Positions 1 to 7,824 of a DNA stretch of 64,000 bases are shown in pieces; positions within the stretch are counted from its first letter, which is position 1; every line of letters starts with the position of its first letter. The notes under the pieces were generated by a model. The model had not been told where the DNA came from, ran no database searches, and saw only the letters and a program-made list of their open reading frames with translations. The DNA comes from Gorillibacterium timonense (GTDB lineage: Bacteria > Bacillota > Bacilli > Paenibacillales > NBRC-103111). Both the position numbers and the translations under genes were made by a program. Location: positions 248,001-312,000 of the forward strand of contig NZ_LN881721.1 of the NCBI RefSeq assembly GCF_001457415.1. Reading direction: 5' to 3'.

Positions 1-186
1 GGATAGGTGCATGCATTCGCTGATTTCGCTTGGGGTAACCGGCGGGCTGACCGCCAGGTATTCGAGAATCCGGTATTGCACGGCGGGAAGGCTCTCCGCC
101 TTAACGTCTTTCGTAAGGGTATACTTCACATCGTGGACGGCAGTCGTAAAGTCGACGAACTTCCGGAACAGGCCGGTCATGTCCAT
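1..186 (-). CDS. MarR-family transcriptional regulator, N-terminal part (cut by window edge)
   Basis: Sixty-two residues are visible before the left edge, starting MDMTGLFRKF and containing VQYRILEYLAV..PPVTPSEIS, which fits the first helices of a MarR-type winged helix. The ATG at 186 is preceded by a GAGGTGA ribosome binding site. The gene is divergent from the flavodoxin-fold reductase at 308, and a large inverted repeat lies between them, as expected for a MarR repressor controlling itself and its neighbour. By context it could be an MhqR-like quinone-responsive repressor (inference). The recognition helix is outside the window, so subfamily cannot be judged. Confidence 0.7.
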   Translation of the reverse strand, partial: MDMTGLFRKFVDFTTAVHDVKYTLTKDVKAESLPAVQYRILEYLAVSPPVTPSEISECMHLS

Positions 187-233
187 TGAAATCACCTCAT
201 CCGTTACCATAACAAACTGGTTATCCGAATACA

Positions 234-290
234 ATTATCATTTGACAACTAAATGCCCCTGGAGTAGGATGTTTGTTATCAAATGATAAT
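234..290. promoter_or_regulatory. Inverted repeat operator between MarR gene and reductase gene
   Basis: ATTATCATTTGACAAC (234-249) is repeated in inverted orientation as GTTATCAAATGATAAT (275-290), 15 of 16 positions matching. The left arm overlaps the -35 box of the rightward promoter. Two arms flanking a divergent promoter next to a MarR gene suggest the repressor operator. Confidence 0.7.
242..270 (+). promoter_or_regulatory. SigA-type promoter of the reductase gene
   Basis: TTGACA (242-247), 17-bp spacer, TAGGAT (265-270). The -35 box lies inside the left arm of the inverted repeat, so a bound regulator would block polymerase. Confidence 0.65.
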
Positions 291-307
291 AAAATGGAGG
301 GGGACCC

Positions 308-895
308 ATGAACCTGCTCGTCATCTTCACTCATCCTAATCACGAAAGCTTGAGCTATGCCTTTTTGCAGGAGGTGCTCGAAGGGAGCCGGGAGAATTCC
401 GCCATTCAGGAGGTGAGGGTGCTGGATTTGTATGCGGAGGGGTTCGATCCCGTGCTGACCTTCCATAAGGAAAAGCGTAGGAGAGACATGCACCGCGATC
501 CCGCCTTCGCCCGCTACCGGGAACAGCTTCTGTGGGCGGATAAGCTCGTCTTCATCTATCCCATCTGGTGGGGAAGGCCGCCCGCGATGCTGATGGGCTA
601 CATCGACCAGATGTTTTCCTCTGAATTTGCTTATCGGGACAAAGGGGGGCTCGTGCCGGAAGGGCTCCTGAAGGGGAAGTCCGCCGTCATCATCTCCGTC
701 ATGAAGGGGCCGGCCCATTACCCGCTCCTCTGGCTGAACAATGCCCATAAGGTGCTCATGCGCAGGGCGCTCCTCGGCTATGTCGGGATTCGGCCGGTCA
801 AGTTCTTCGAGTTCGGAAGCATGGAAAGCCGGAAGGGGCGTCATGCTGCCAAACTGGCCCGCATCCGGAAGTATTTCCGGACCGTAGCGCGGTAA
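308..895 (+). CDS. Flavodoxin-fold NAD(P)H quinone oxidoreductase
   Basis: 195 residues, the usual size for the NQO/MdaB/KefF-type family, which reduces quinones by two electrons using FMN or FAD. The N-terminus MNLLVIFTHPNHESLS matches the first strand and phosphate-binding loop. WADKLVFIYPIWWGRPPAML (residues 76-95) is the family's cofactor/active-site segment, and YIDQMFSSEFAY follows it. The ATG has a GGAGGGGG ribosome binding site. The gene is divergent from a MarR regulator and has its own TTGACA promoter inside an inverted repeat, so induction by quinones or other electrophiles is likely (inference). Substrate cannot be told from sequence. Confidence 0.85.
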   Translation: MNLLVIFTHPNHESLSYAFLQEVLEGSRENSAIQEVRVLDLYAEGFDPVLTFHKEKRRRDMHRDPAFARYREQLLWADKLVFIYPIWWGRPPAMLMGYIDQMFSSEFAYRDKGGLVPEGLLKGKSAVIISVMKGPAHYPLLWLNNAHKVLMRRALLGYVGIRPVKFFEFGSMESRKGRHAAKLARIRKYFRTVAR

Positions 896-987
896 TGGGC
901 CTGACTTCCTCTTCCGGCTGAATGGCATGCCTCCGTTGTCCTTGCCGCTGATAAAGGAACGAAGCGGCGGTTCTGCCGAGCCGTCTC

Positions 988-1506
988 TTACGAGAGAGCG
1001 TTCACCAGCGCCTTGCCGAATTCTTCGGCTCCCTGCGGACCGTCGCCGGTGATGATGTCTTTGTGCGCAACGGTGTGCTTCTCAACATAGGTGACGCCGT
1101 TTGCTTGGAGCTGGTCCTTTTGCAGGTCGATGGGGTAGCAGGTCGCTTCTCTTCCCGAGAGCAGTCCGGTTTGCGCGATTGCGACGGAGCCGGCGCAGAT
1201 TCCCGTTACGAGAACGTTGTCCTCATGCGCTTTAAGGATGTAGCTTTGCAGCTCGGCATTACCCCACAGATAATCGTTCGGGCCGGCCCCGCCGATGATC
1301 GAGATGACGTCATAGTCTGAAGCGGCGGTGTCGGTGAACACTTTTTCAGCCACGGCTTTGCCTTCATAGTCTCCCGTAATTGCACCGACTTTGGTACTGG
1401 CGATCGTGACGGCCACCCCGGCTTGTTCCAGAGCTTCCTTCGGCTTAACCAATTCGTCCTCGTTGAACCGCTCGGGCGGGATGATCAAAAGTGCTTTTTT
1501 GCTCAT
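988..1506 (-). CDS. DJ-1/PfpI family protein
   Basis: 172 residues. The nucleophile elbow is at GICAGS with Cys104, and the partner glutamate is probably Glu16 (ERFNEDE), typical of the DJ-1/PfpI/YhbO superfamily. The residue after the cysteine is Ala rather than the His of classic PfpI proteases, so glyoxalase/deglycase or stress-chaperone activity is more likely than proteolysis (family knowledge plus inference). The start has an AGGAGGAATGG leader. It is divergent from the HxlR-type regulator at 1632, a common arrangement for a regulator and its target. Exact reaction unknown. Confidence 0.85.
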   Translation of the reverse strand: MSKKALLIIPPERFNEDELVKPKEALEQAGVAVTIASTKVGAITGDYEGKAVAEKVFTDTAASDYDVISIIGGAGPNDYLWGNAELQSYILKAHEDNVLVTGICAGSVAIAQTGLLSGREATCYPIDLQKDQLQANGVTYVEKHTVAHKDIITGDGPQGAEEFGKALVNALS

Positions 1507-1591
1507 TCTCCATTCCTCCTGTACACTTGGGTTACTATCATCGTACTTCCTGTCAGCAGCTCTGTGAAGAATGCACTTCTTTGTAAGAAGG

Positions 1592-1605
1592 TTACCGGCA
1601 GGTAA
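1592..1605. promoter_or_regulatory. Candidate HxlR operator
   Basis: TTACCGGCAGGTAA is a 5+4+5 palindrome in the 125-bp gap between the divergent PfpI and HxlR genes. Its position just upstream of the HxlR start suggests autoregulation. Weak evidence beyond symmetry and place. Confidence 0.4.
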
Positions 1606-1631
1606 GTAAGGTCCGGAGGCAAGCGAACGAA

Positions 1632-2012
1632 ATGACGGATAAGCTGAGAGAAGAAATCAAAGAAAAGATCGTAAACGGAGACTTCAACTGTGAGAAGGAG
1701 CTGACCCTGTCCATTCTGAGCGGGAAGTGGAAGGTGGTGATTCTTTGGCATCTGGGAGTCGAAGGGCCGCACCGGTTCAGCGAGCTTCAGAAGCTCTTCC
1801 CCAAAATCTCGCACAAAATGCTCACGAACCAGCTGAAAGAATTGATGGAGGATGGGATCGTGCATCGGGAGGTCTATCCCGACGTTCCGCCGAGAGTGGA
1901 ATATTCCATGACAGAGCTGGGAATGACGCTGCTGCCAATCGTGGAGATGATGTACGAGTGGGGAAAGATGCGGATGGCGGACATCAAGCGGCAGATAGAG
2001 CAGGAAGCCTGA
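1632..2012 (+). CDS. HxlR-family (DUF24) winged-helix regulator, YodB-like
   Basis: 126 residues with the full HxlR winged helix: [35 protein letters not shown] (recognition region) and VEYSMTELG. Cys20 stands directly before the first helix ([16 protein letters not shown]), the place of the redox-sensing Cys6 in B. subtilis YodB (recalled alignment). The regulator therefore probably senses quinones or oxidants by thiol chemistry (inference). The GGAGG element is 12 bases from the ATG, longer than usual. Divergent from the PfpI gene, which is its likely target; a hairpin terminator follows at once. Confidence 0.88.
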   Translation: MTDKLREEIKEKIVNGDFNCEKELTLSILSGKWKVVILWHLGVEGPHRFSELQKLFPKISHKMLTNQLKELMEDGIVHREVYPDVPPRVEYSMTELGMTLLPIVEMMYEWGKMRMADIKRQIEQEA

Positions 2013-2015
2013 AGG

Positions 2016-2048
2016 CGAGGTCGGCGAAAGCTGGCCTCGTTTGTCTTT
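2016..2048 (+). terminator. Rho-independent terminator of the HxlR gene
   Basis: Ten-pair stem CGAGGTCGGC / GCTGGCCTCG (two G-T pairs) closed by a GAAA tetraloop and followed by TTTGTCTTT, starting 4 bases after the HxlR stop. Confidence 0.8.
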
Positions 2049-2093
2049 CCACGCAGGACCTCATGATCCTCGTTTGTCTTTCCACGCAGGTCC
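2035..2093. repeat. 33-bp period direct duplication of the terminator tail
   Basis: A 26-base segment beginning CCTCGTTTGTCTTTCCACG occurs at 2035-2060 and again at 2068-2093 with one difference. It includes the 3' arm and T-tract of the HxlR terminator, so the duplication copied part of that terminator without its 5' arm. Confidence 0.85.
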
Positions 2094-2195
2094 ATGCTAT
2101 CGTTAGGGGGAGAAAGCAGCGATTCTGCCTGGCGCATATCGGGTTGAATGACCCGGCTAAAAGGCGGAAGCGGCATACCCTACGGAGGTGGATCG

Positions 2196-3212
2196 ATGAA
2201 AGCGTTATTTATCGGCGGCACCGGAACGATCAGTGCGGCCATTACCCGTCAGCTGACGGACACGGACTGGGAGCTGTACCTTCTGAATCGCGGCAATCGT
2301 ACGGAAGACATTCCGGCTGGAGTTCATATCTTAACCGGAGATATCTATCAGGAAGAAGAGATTGCGGCACTTATCGCCGAGCTCGAATTTGATGTGGTTG
2401 CGGATTTCATTGCCTTCGAACCGGCTCATCTGGAGCGGGATTACCGCTTGTTCAAGAACAAGACGAAGCAGTTTCTCTTCATCAGCTCGGCCTCGGCTTA
2501 TCAGAAGCCGCTGTCCGATTACCGCATCACCGAAGGAACGCCTCTATCCAACCCCTACTGGGAATATTCGCGAAACAAGATCGCTTGCGAGGATTATCTG
2601 ATGAAGCTGTACCGGGAGGAAGGCTTCCCCGTGACCCTCGTGCGTCCGAGCCATACCTACAGTGAACGCTCCATTCCGCTCGGGCTGCATGGGGACAACG
2701 GCTCCTGGCAGGTAGCGAAGCGGCTTCTCGCCAACAAGCCCATCCTCATCCACGGAGACGGCACTTCCTTGTGGACCATGACGCACAGCCGCGACTTTGC
2801 CAAAGGATTCATCGGCCTCATGGGCAATATCCATGCGATCGGCGAAGCGGTTCAGATTACCTCGGACGAATCCCTCACTTGGAACCAAATTTACGCGATC
2901 CTCGCGGATGCGCTTGGCGTGAAGCTGAACGCCGTTCATGTCTCGTCCGATTTTCTCGCCTCTTGCTGGAAGGGCGATTTCTGGGGTCCGCTGCATGGAG
3001 ACAAGGCAAACACCGTCGTCTTCGATAATTCCAAGCTGAAGCGGCTCGTTCCCGGCTTCACCGCTACCACCCGCTTTGATCAAGGGCTGAAGGAAACCGT
3101 CGCCCATATCTTGGCCCACCCCGAGCTGCAAAAGGATGATCCGGAGTTCGACGAGTGGTGCGACAAGGTCGTGTCGGCGCTGGAAGCGGCTGCTGCTGCA
3201 GTCAAGGGATAA
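2196..3212 (+). CDS. NAD-dependent epimerase/dehydratase family protein
   Basis: 338 residues. The Rossmann nucleotide-binding loop is at the N-terminus (MKALFIGGTGTISAAI), followed by LLNRGNR. Catalytic-region motifs SSASAYQKP and YSRNK give the extended-SDR Ser/Tyr-Lys set. The start is set at the ATG at 2196, which has GGAGGTG at 2184-2190; an in-frame codon further upstream lacks a ribosome binding site. Similar proteins act on nucleotide sugars or are mRNA-binding-like (CSP41 type), so the substrate is not predictable. It lies between two terminators and is probably a single-gene unit. Confidence 0.85.
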   Translation: MKALFIGGTGTISAAITRQLTDTDWELYLLNRGNRTEDIPAGVHILTGDIYQEEEIAALIAELEFDVVADFIAFEPAHLERDYRLFKNKTKQFLFISSASAYQKPLSDYRITEGTPLSNPYWEYSRNKIACEDYLMKLYREEGFPVTLVRPSHTYSERSIPLGLHGDNGSWQVAKRLLANKPILIHGDGTSLWTMTHSRDFAKGFIGLMGNIHAIGEAVQITSDESLTWNQIYAILADALGVKLNAVHVSSDFLASCWKGDFWGPLHGDKANTVVFDNSKLKRLVPGFTATTRFDQGLKETVAHILAHPELQKDDPEFDEWCDKVVSALEAAAAAVKG

Positions 3213-3296
3213 CGTGAAGGGATAACGCTCAATGGCCCCGATAGGGGTTTCGATAGCGAGCGCCAGCATTCCGCTTCCTCGTCTTGCAAATAGAAG

Positions 3297-3345
3297 AGAG
3301 GCGTCACCTTGAGCAGTTCTACTGCTTGGGGGGCGCCTCTTTTTG
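3297..3345. terminator. Hairpin terminator between convergent genes
   Basis: AGAGGCG (3297-3303) pairs with CGCCTCT (3334-3340), with a further inner stem GAGCAG/CTGCTT, followed by TTTTT. It ends the epimerase gene and contains the stop codon of the convergent AraC-type gene in its loop. Confidence 0.65.
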
Positions 3346-4179
3346 GCTTGAGGAACGGTTTCGCTGCGGCTTGGCTTCAAACAGATTGACACGCTCTTTC
3401 TTCGTGGTTTTCTTATACTCCAGAGGGGATTCTCCCATCGTCCTCGTAAAAATCACGGTAAAGTAATTGGCGTTGTCGTAACCCAACTGCTTCGCGATAT
3501 CCTTTACTTTCATGTTCGTATTGATCAGCAGTTGCTTCGCTTCTCCCATTCTTCTTTGCAGCATGTAGTTGATGGGGGAGTCGTTATACTTTTTCTTGAA
3601 TGTATGGAGAATGTAATACTGATTCATATGAAAAGCTCGGGAGAGGTCCTTCAAGGATGGATGGCATAAATAGTTCTGCTCCAGGTAATCCATAATCTGT
3701 TCGGCGAGAGCCTCGGAGCTTTGCTTGGCAGACCGTTTCGGCGCTTGGGCGAGACGCTGGATGATGATGAGCAGGACCTCAAGAAGACGGCTGCACACGG
3801 TCTCATAGCCCGTGCTCTGCAGCAGGGATTCTTCATACATCATCGAAAATAAGGCTTCGATCTGATGGGCATAGCTCTTGGCCGTGATGCAGGGGGTCGC
3901 TCCTTCGGGGATGAGATTGTTAGGCTCATTTCCTTCTAGAGAGACATTGGTCACACCACAATAGTACATTTCCAGGGGATGGAGAGAAGACGAGGACTCC
4001 TCATGCAGGATTCCTTGATTATAGATGAGCAGATCGCCGGATTGAACGGTGTACATCTGACCGTCGATTCTTACGGTTCCCTCTCCATGGAGAACATAGA
4101 TAATCTCGCTAACATTCTCATGTTTATGGTTGGGGAACTTCCAGGAAGGGTCCTCTTTGAGCTTGCCGATGTACAACAA
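3319..4179 (-). CDS. AraC-family regulator with N-terminal cupin domain
   Basis: About 286 residues. The N-terminal sensor is a cupin (NHKHENVSEIIYVLHGEG...DLLIYNQGILHE, residues 17-70). The C-terminal 100 residues carry both helix-turn-helix units (LSRAFHMNQYYILHTFKKKY and VKDIAKQLGYDNANYFTVIF). The start is uncertain: an in-frame stop lies 18 codons upstream and no ATG lies between, so the gene must use TTG at 4179 (weak SD) or an unusual ATT about ten codons earlier that has AAGGAAGGGGG before it. It is divergent from the MFS exporter at 4387, its probable target. Confidence 0.85.
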   Translation of the reverse strand: MLYIGKLKEDPSWKFPNHKHENVSEIIYVLHGEGTVRIDGQMYTVQSGDLLIYNQGILHEESSSSLHPLEMYYCGVTNVSLEGNEPNNLIPEGATPCITAKSYAHQIEALFSMMYEESLLQSTGYETVCSRLLEVLLIIIQRLAQAPKRSAKQSSEALAEQIMDYLEQNYLCHPSLKDLSRAFHMNQYYILHTFKKKYNDSPINYMLQRRMGEAKQLLINTNMKVKDIAKQLGYDNANYFTVIFTRTMGESPLEYKKTTKKERVNLFEAKPQRNRSSSQKEAPPKQ

Positions 4180-4386
4180 ATTGGGACTACCGTCCTTGAT
4201 TCGAATCGCCCCCTTCCTTCGCTCCCAGGCTTACGCGCCAATAAAGCAAGATCTATCACATGTTGCAAAAGAAAGCCAACATCGTTACTTGTGATTTTTA
4301 TACCTAAATCTTATGATGAATTTCGACATGAAACAACATTTATTATTAAGCTCGATTCCGATTCGGTGCTTACTACAGGAGGCATC

Positions 4387-5604
4387 ATGCGCACACTCAA
4401 CGAACGTGCCCTTATCCTTGCTTTTACATGCATGTCCTTTTTCTTGGGCACCACGGAATATATCATTGTCGGGCTTCTGCCCGAAATCTCAAGCTCGCTT
4501 GGCATTACCCTTGCTGCAGCTGGTAGCCTCGTGTCCGGATTCGCCATCGCCTATGCGGTCGGCACCCCCATCCTCATGGTGCTGCTGAGCCGCTTTTCCA
4601 AGAGAACGGCGATCTTGGGTATTCTCGCCCTGATTGTCGCATTAAACTTGGTCGGCGCCGTATCCGGCTCGTACCTGCTTCTGTTGGCGATTCGGATCTT
4701 AACTGGGGTCTTATGCGGAACCTCCCTCTCCATTTCCCTGTCTGTGCTTAATGAAGCCGTAAACCGCAAAAACGTCGGCAAGTCCATTTCATGGGTGCTG
4801 AGCGGGTTTTCCATTGCCAATGTGCTGGGGGTGCCGATCGGAACCTTTGTGGGCCAGCACCTGGAGTGGCAGGCCGCATTTGTTCTGAACTCCGTGATCG
4901 GAATCGTTGTGCTCGTCTTCGTTGGGCTTTATATTCCGTCTAACCTGTCCAAGCAAAAAGGGTCCTGGAGTGAGCTGGCTGGGTTGCTGACGAATTATCG
5001 GATCGTGCTTGCCTTCCTTATCCCCGTTCTGGGAACGGCGGCCGTCTTCAGCTTTTACACGTACATCACCCCTATCATTAAGAACGTGATGGGGCTTCCT
5101 CTCTATTCGATCAGCTTGGTTCTCCTGCTGTATGGGATAGCGGCCATCGGCAGCAACTGGTTGGGGGGAAGGCTGGCTTCCGGCAATGCGGTCGGCAAGC
5201 TGCGAGGAGTCTTTCTTGCCCAGGCGGTCATCTATCTCGTCTTTTCCTTTGCGGCCGATATTCCCGCAGCCGGGCTGCTTCTTCTCACGGCCATCTCCTT
5301 GTTCTCTTGTGTTTATAACGTAACCGCTCAGTTGAACCTTGTTGAGCTTGCAGTCGAGCATTCTCCGGCTTCAAGAGACCTCGCTTCTTCCCTTCTTCCG
5401 GTAGGCGCCAATATCGGGATTGCGATCGGGTCATCCATAGGCGGGGTAGTGGTCACTACGTTCGGAGTAAGTCATCTCTCCTGGACCGCGGCTTTCCTTG
5501 CGCTGATTGCTTGCCTGGTTACGGTCGGCAACTATCGCCTGAAGAAGCGAACGAATCGAAAGCCGGATGCGGAAGCCGCCAAGAGAACCGCTGTCATTCA
5601 CTAA
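4387..5604 (+). CDS. MFS transporter, DHA1 drug/sugar efflux type
   Basis: 405 residues, about 12 membrane segments. The start MRTLNERALILAFTCMSFFL and LGTTEYIIVGLLPEIS are typical of the AraJ/YdhP/YfmO-like DHA1 branch; the loop 2-3 motif reads VGTPILMVLLSRFSKR. The ATG at 4387 is preceded by AGGAGG at 4377-4382; the frame is open further upstream, but that part overlaps the divergent AraC gene and is not protein-like. Predicted to export a drug or small metabolite by proton antiport, under control of the neighbouring AraC protein (inference). Confidence 0.85.
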   Translation: MRTLNERALILAFTCMSFFLGTTEYIIVGLLPEISSSLGITLAAAGSLVSGFAIAYAVGTPILMVLLSRFSKRTAILGILALIVALNLVGAVSGSYLLLLAIRILTGVLCGTSLSISLSVLNEAVNRKNVGKSISWVLSGFSIANVLGVPIGTFVGQHLEWQAAFVLNSVIGIVVLVFVGLYIPSNLSKQKGSWSELAGLLTNYRIVLAFLIPVLGTAAVFSFYTYITPIIKNVMGLPLYSISLVLLLYGIAAIGSNWLGGRLASGNAVGKLRGVFLAQAVIYLVFSFAADIPAAGLLLLTAISLFSCVYNVTAQLNLVELAVEHSPASRDLASSLLPVGANIGIAIGSSIGGVVVTTFGVSHLSWTAAFLALIACLVTVGNYRLKKRTNRKPDAEAAKRTAVIH

Positions 5605-5623
5605 ATAGGGTGTTAAAAAAAGT

Positions 5624-5671
5624 AGAGCTGTCTTGAGATCACGAAAAGTGACCGAGACAGCTCTGTTTTTT
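5624..5671. terminator. Bidirectional terminator
   Basis: AGAGCTGTCTTG...GAGACAGCTCT stem with TTTTTT on the right and AAAAAAA on the left, so it serves both the MFS gene (+) and the XRE-cupin gene (-). Confidence 0.85.
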
Positions 5672-5705
5672 GCTGCTCTGCTGTTCGATTGCTCTTATGA
5701 GCGTC

Positions 5706-6257
5706 TTACACCATCTTCAGATCATGCGGCTCCTCCGTGTAGACGGAGATCAGGATGAGCGCCGTTTCCTCTCCGATGTTCTCGACCTTGTGAGGGGTGC
5801 AGGCGTGCCAGCTGAAGGAGTCGCCAGCCTCCAGCTCCGTGCGGTCTTCGCCCTGCTCGGCTAAGACGCGGCCTTCGAGGACGAGATGCACCTCCTCGCC
5901 TTCGTGCGCATGAGGGATGTCCCCCGTCGACTGCCCGGGCGGGATCTCCACGAGCACCATGCGCATGTGGCGAGTCGTGCCGATCTGGGAGACACTAAGC
6001 TGATCGGGGCCGCTCGTCGTTTGCCGCCGTTCCCCCTTGCGGACGACGCTCATTCGCTCGTCCTTGCGAAGCAGGAGATAAGCGAGCGGAACCTCCAGCG
6101 CTTGCGCGATATTTTCCAGGGTGCTGATGGAGGGAGACGTCTTGTTGGTTTCGACCTGGCTCATGAATCCTTGAGACAGCCCGGTTCGCTCGCAGATTTG
6201 GGCGATGGTGATGTTTTTGCGTTTACGGATAGCGCGGATTGCAGAACCTATATCCAT
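5706..6257 (-). CDS. XRE-family regulator with C-terminal cupin domain
   Basis: 183 residues. The helix-turn-helix spans residues 2-58 (AIRKRKNITIAQICERTGLS, SQVETNKTSPSISTLENIAQ). The cupin_2 domain spans about 105-178 (HAHEGEEVHLVLEGRV, ELEAGDSFSWHACTPHKVEN) and keeps the metal-ligand type His/Glu pattern. This architecture is typical of PuuR-like regulators. The ATG at 6257 is preferred because AAGGTG stands 6 bases before it; a GTG three codons upstream would overlap that site. Divergent from the doxX operon at 6431, which it may control (inference). Effector unknown. Confidence 0.88.
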   Translation of the reverse strand: MDIGSAIRAIRKRKNITIAQICERTGLSQGFMSQVETNKTSPSISTLENIAQALEVPLAYLLLRKDERMSVVRKGERRQTTSGPDQLSVSQIGTTRHMRMVLVEIPPGQSTGDIPHAHEGEEVHLVLEGRVLAEQGEDRTELEAGDSFSWHACTPHKVENIGEETALILISVYTEEPHDLKMV

Positions 6258-6349
6258 GAGCTTCACCTTCTTATGAGAAATGGAATGAGATCAACTGATA
6301 AGAGAATATAAGTGATAATAAATACAATTCTATATTAGCAATATTTTTG

Positions 6350-6378
6350 TTGACATTCTAGTGGGAAAGGGTTAATTT
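6350..6378 (+). promoter_or_regulatory. Promoter of the doxX-esterase genes
   Basis: TTGACA (6350-6355), 17-bp spacer, TAATTT (6373-6378). The surrounding 100 bp is very AT-rich and holds short inverted elements (AGCAATAT near 6337, ATATTGCT near 6393) that could be regulator sites. Confidence 0.65.
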
Positions 6379-6430
6379 ATTGTTACAAATAAAAAATCTA
6401 TATTGCTTATAAATGAGAGGAGCTTTCTTC

Positions 6431-6829
6431 ATGAAGATGAACATTGTCACCACTATAATGAGAATTGTTCTCGGCATTCTCTTCTTGGCACATGGAATCA
6501 ACAAATTCCAAACCGGCCTCGGCAACGTCGGACAATGGTTTGAGAGCATTCACGTTCCTTCGTTTATGGCTTACATCGTGGCAACGATTGAGCTGGTTGG
6601 CGGGATTCTGCTCATCGCCGGGTTGTTCACCCGCATCGTTTCGGTCGTGCTGATCGCCGTGCTTGCCGGTGCGATCTTTACCGCGAAGCTGTCGGCGGGA
6701 CTCCTCGGCAATGGACAGGGCGCAGGCTATGAACTGGATCTGGCCTTTGTCCTGGTTGCCTTCTACCTCGCGTTTGCGGACCGCTCACCGTTGTCTCTCG
6801 ATCATGCGATCTTCGGAAGGAGAGGGTGA
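6431..6829 (+). CDS. DoxX family membrane protein
   Basis: 132 residues with four hydrophobic segments. The family pattern RIVLGILFLAHGINKF...GLGNVGQWFESIHVP, then VATIELVGGILLIAGLFTR, is clear. The start is the ATG at 6431 with GAGAGGAG 8 bases upstream, rather than an earlier in-frame ATG. In B. subtilis the DoxX proteins MhqP and CatD belong to the catechol/quinone stress regulons with esterases and ring-cleavage enzymes, which is what surrounds this gene. It overlaps the esterase leader, so the two are co-translated. Molecular role of DoxX proteins remains poorly defined. Confidence 0.9.
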   Translation: MKMNIVTTIMRIVLGILFLAHGINKFQTGLGNVGQWFESIHVPSFMAYIVATIELVGGILLIAGLFTRIVSVVLIAVLAGAIFTAKLSAGLLGNGQGAGYELDLAFVLVAFYLAFADRSPLSLDHAIFGRRG

Positions 6830-6834
6830 GACCG

Positions 6835-7497
6835 ATGACCAATCCCGTTCCCTATTCCTATGCTGTCCATCTGCCGGACGCCTATGACAAATCGAAGAGC
6901 TATCCGGTGATCTTCGTACTGCACGGCAAAGGCTCAAACGAGCAAGATCTGTTGCAGCTCGTGAGCCCTCTCGCGGAAGAGTTCATCCTTATCGGAATCC
7001 GCGGCGATCTTCCGCTCGGCCCGGGCTATCAGTATTATGAGCTCAAGAGCCTCGGCAATCCGATCCGCGAGCAATTCGACCGGGCGATCCGTAACCTGGA
7101 GGCTTTCATCGAATTCGCTGACATGGAGTATGCGATTGACAGCTCCCGCCGCTACGTTCTCGGCTTCAGCCAAGGCGCGATCCTGGCGCTCACGCTGGCC
7201 CATGCTCTGGGCGATAAGCTCAAGGGAATCGTCGCTCTGAACGGTTACGTTCCCGATTTCGTGAAGACGGAGTATCCCCTCGGCTCCGGAACGGATAAGG
7301 TAGCGGCATTCGTCTCCCACGGGCAATACGATCAAGTATTCCCGGCGATTATCGGCGAACAGACCGCAGCCTATATGCGAACTCTCACGGAAAGAACTAC
7401 CTTCCATCTGTATCCGGGAGGTCATGAGGTGACCGCAGCCAATCAGCGCGATCTGCTGCAATGGCTCTTGCAGGACAGCGGGCTGTCAGAGAAGTAG
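6835..7497 (+). CDS. Alpha/beta hydrolase, carboxylesterase/phospholipase type (MhqD-like)
   Basis: 220 residues. Oxyanion-loop motif VIFVLHGKGSNEQDL (residues 23-37), nucleophile elbow GFSQG (Ser near 108), an acid at GQYDQVF and His in GGHEV give a complete Ser-Asp-His triad. It belongs to the same family as B. subtilis MhqD (YodD). The ATG at 6835 follows AAGGAGAGGGTGAG, which overlaps the doxX stop codon, so translation is coupled. Together with DoxX and the downstream dioxygenase it suggests handling of aromatic or quinone esters (inference). Confidence 0.88.
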   Translation: MTNPVPYSYAVHLPDAYDKSKSYPVIFVLHGKGSNEQDLLQLVSPLAEEFILIGIRGDLPLGPGYQYYELKSLGNPIREQFDRAIRNLEAFIEFADMEYAIDSSRRYVLGFSQGAILALTLAHALGDKLKGIVALNGYVPDFVKTEYPLGSGTDKVAAFVSHGQYDQVFPAIIGEQTAAYMRTLTERTTFHLYPGGHEVTAANQRDLLQWLLQDSGLSEK

Positions 7498-7517
7498 AGC
7501 TTGACGATGACTGATAT

Positions 7518-7612
7518 GTACGCTGTCAGCTAATAAACCGTGGTTTCCGCACATCGTCCCATACCCATTGACGCAATTCACATCTACACGAGTAGAACTA
7601 ACTGCGCATTAA
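7518..7612. repeat. MITE-like repeat, copy 1 (degenerate)
   Basis: Starts GTACGCTGTCAGC and carries the inner blocks AAACCGTGGTTTCCGCAC and CCATACCCATTGACGC, shared with the copies near 38.9 and 41.4-41.9 kb (the latter in reverse). The far end has decayed, so no second terminal repeat is visible. It fills most of the 327-bp gap between the esterase and dioxygenase genes; nothing else is seen there. Confidence 0.65.
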
Positions 7613-7824
7613 TAACGTGGTTTCGTACCACTGAGAGGATCGAAACGGGCGATTCACACGGCTTGAACAAGAGCCGAAGAGCTCCTATCAGGCTTAACTC
7701 TCTTGATCAGGCGTAACTCTCTTGGCCGACCTTCCGGAATCTGGTTTGAATACAGGCTCTTACTAAATGCTGCTGAAATGAACGAGCATACAAGGAATAA
7801 CAACAACCATAAGGAGTGATTTTC

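Noticed and set aside
3979-4386. N-terminal extension of the MFS transporter
   Set aside because: It is antisense to the AraC gene, has no membrane protein character, and AGGAGG stands before the ATG at 4387.
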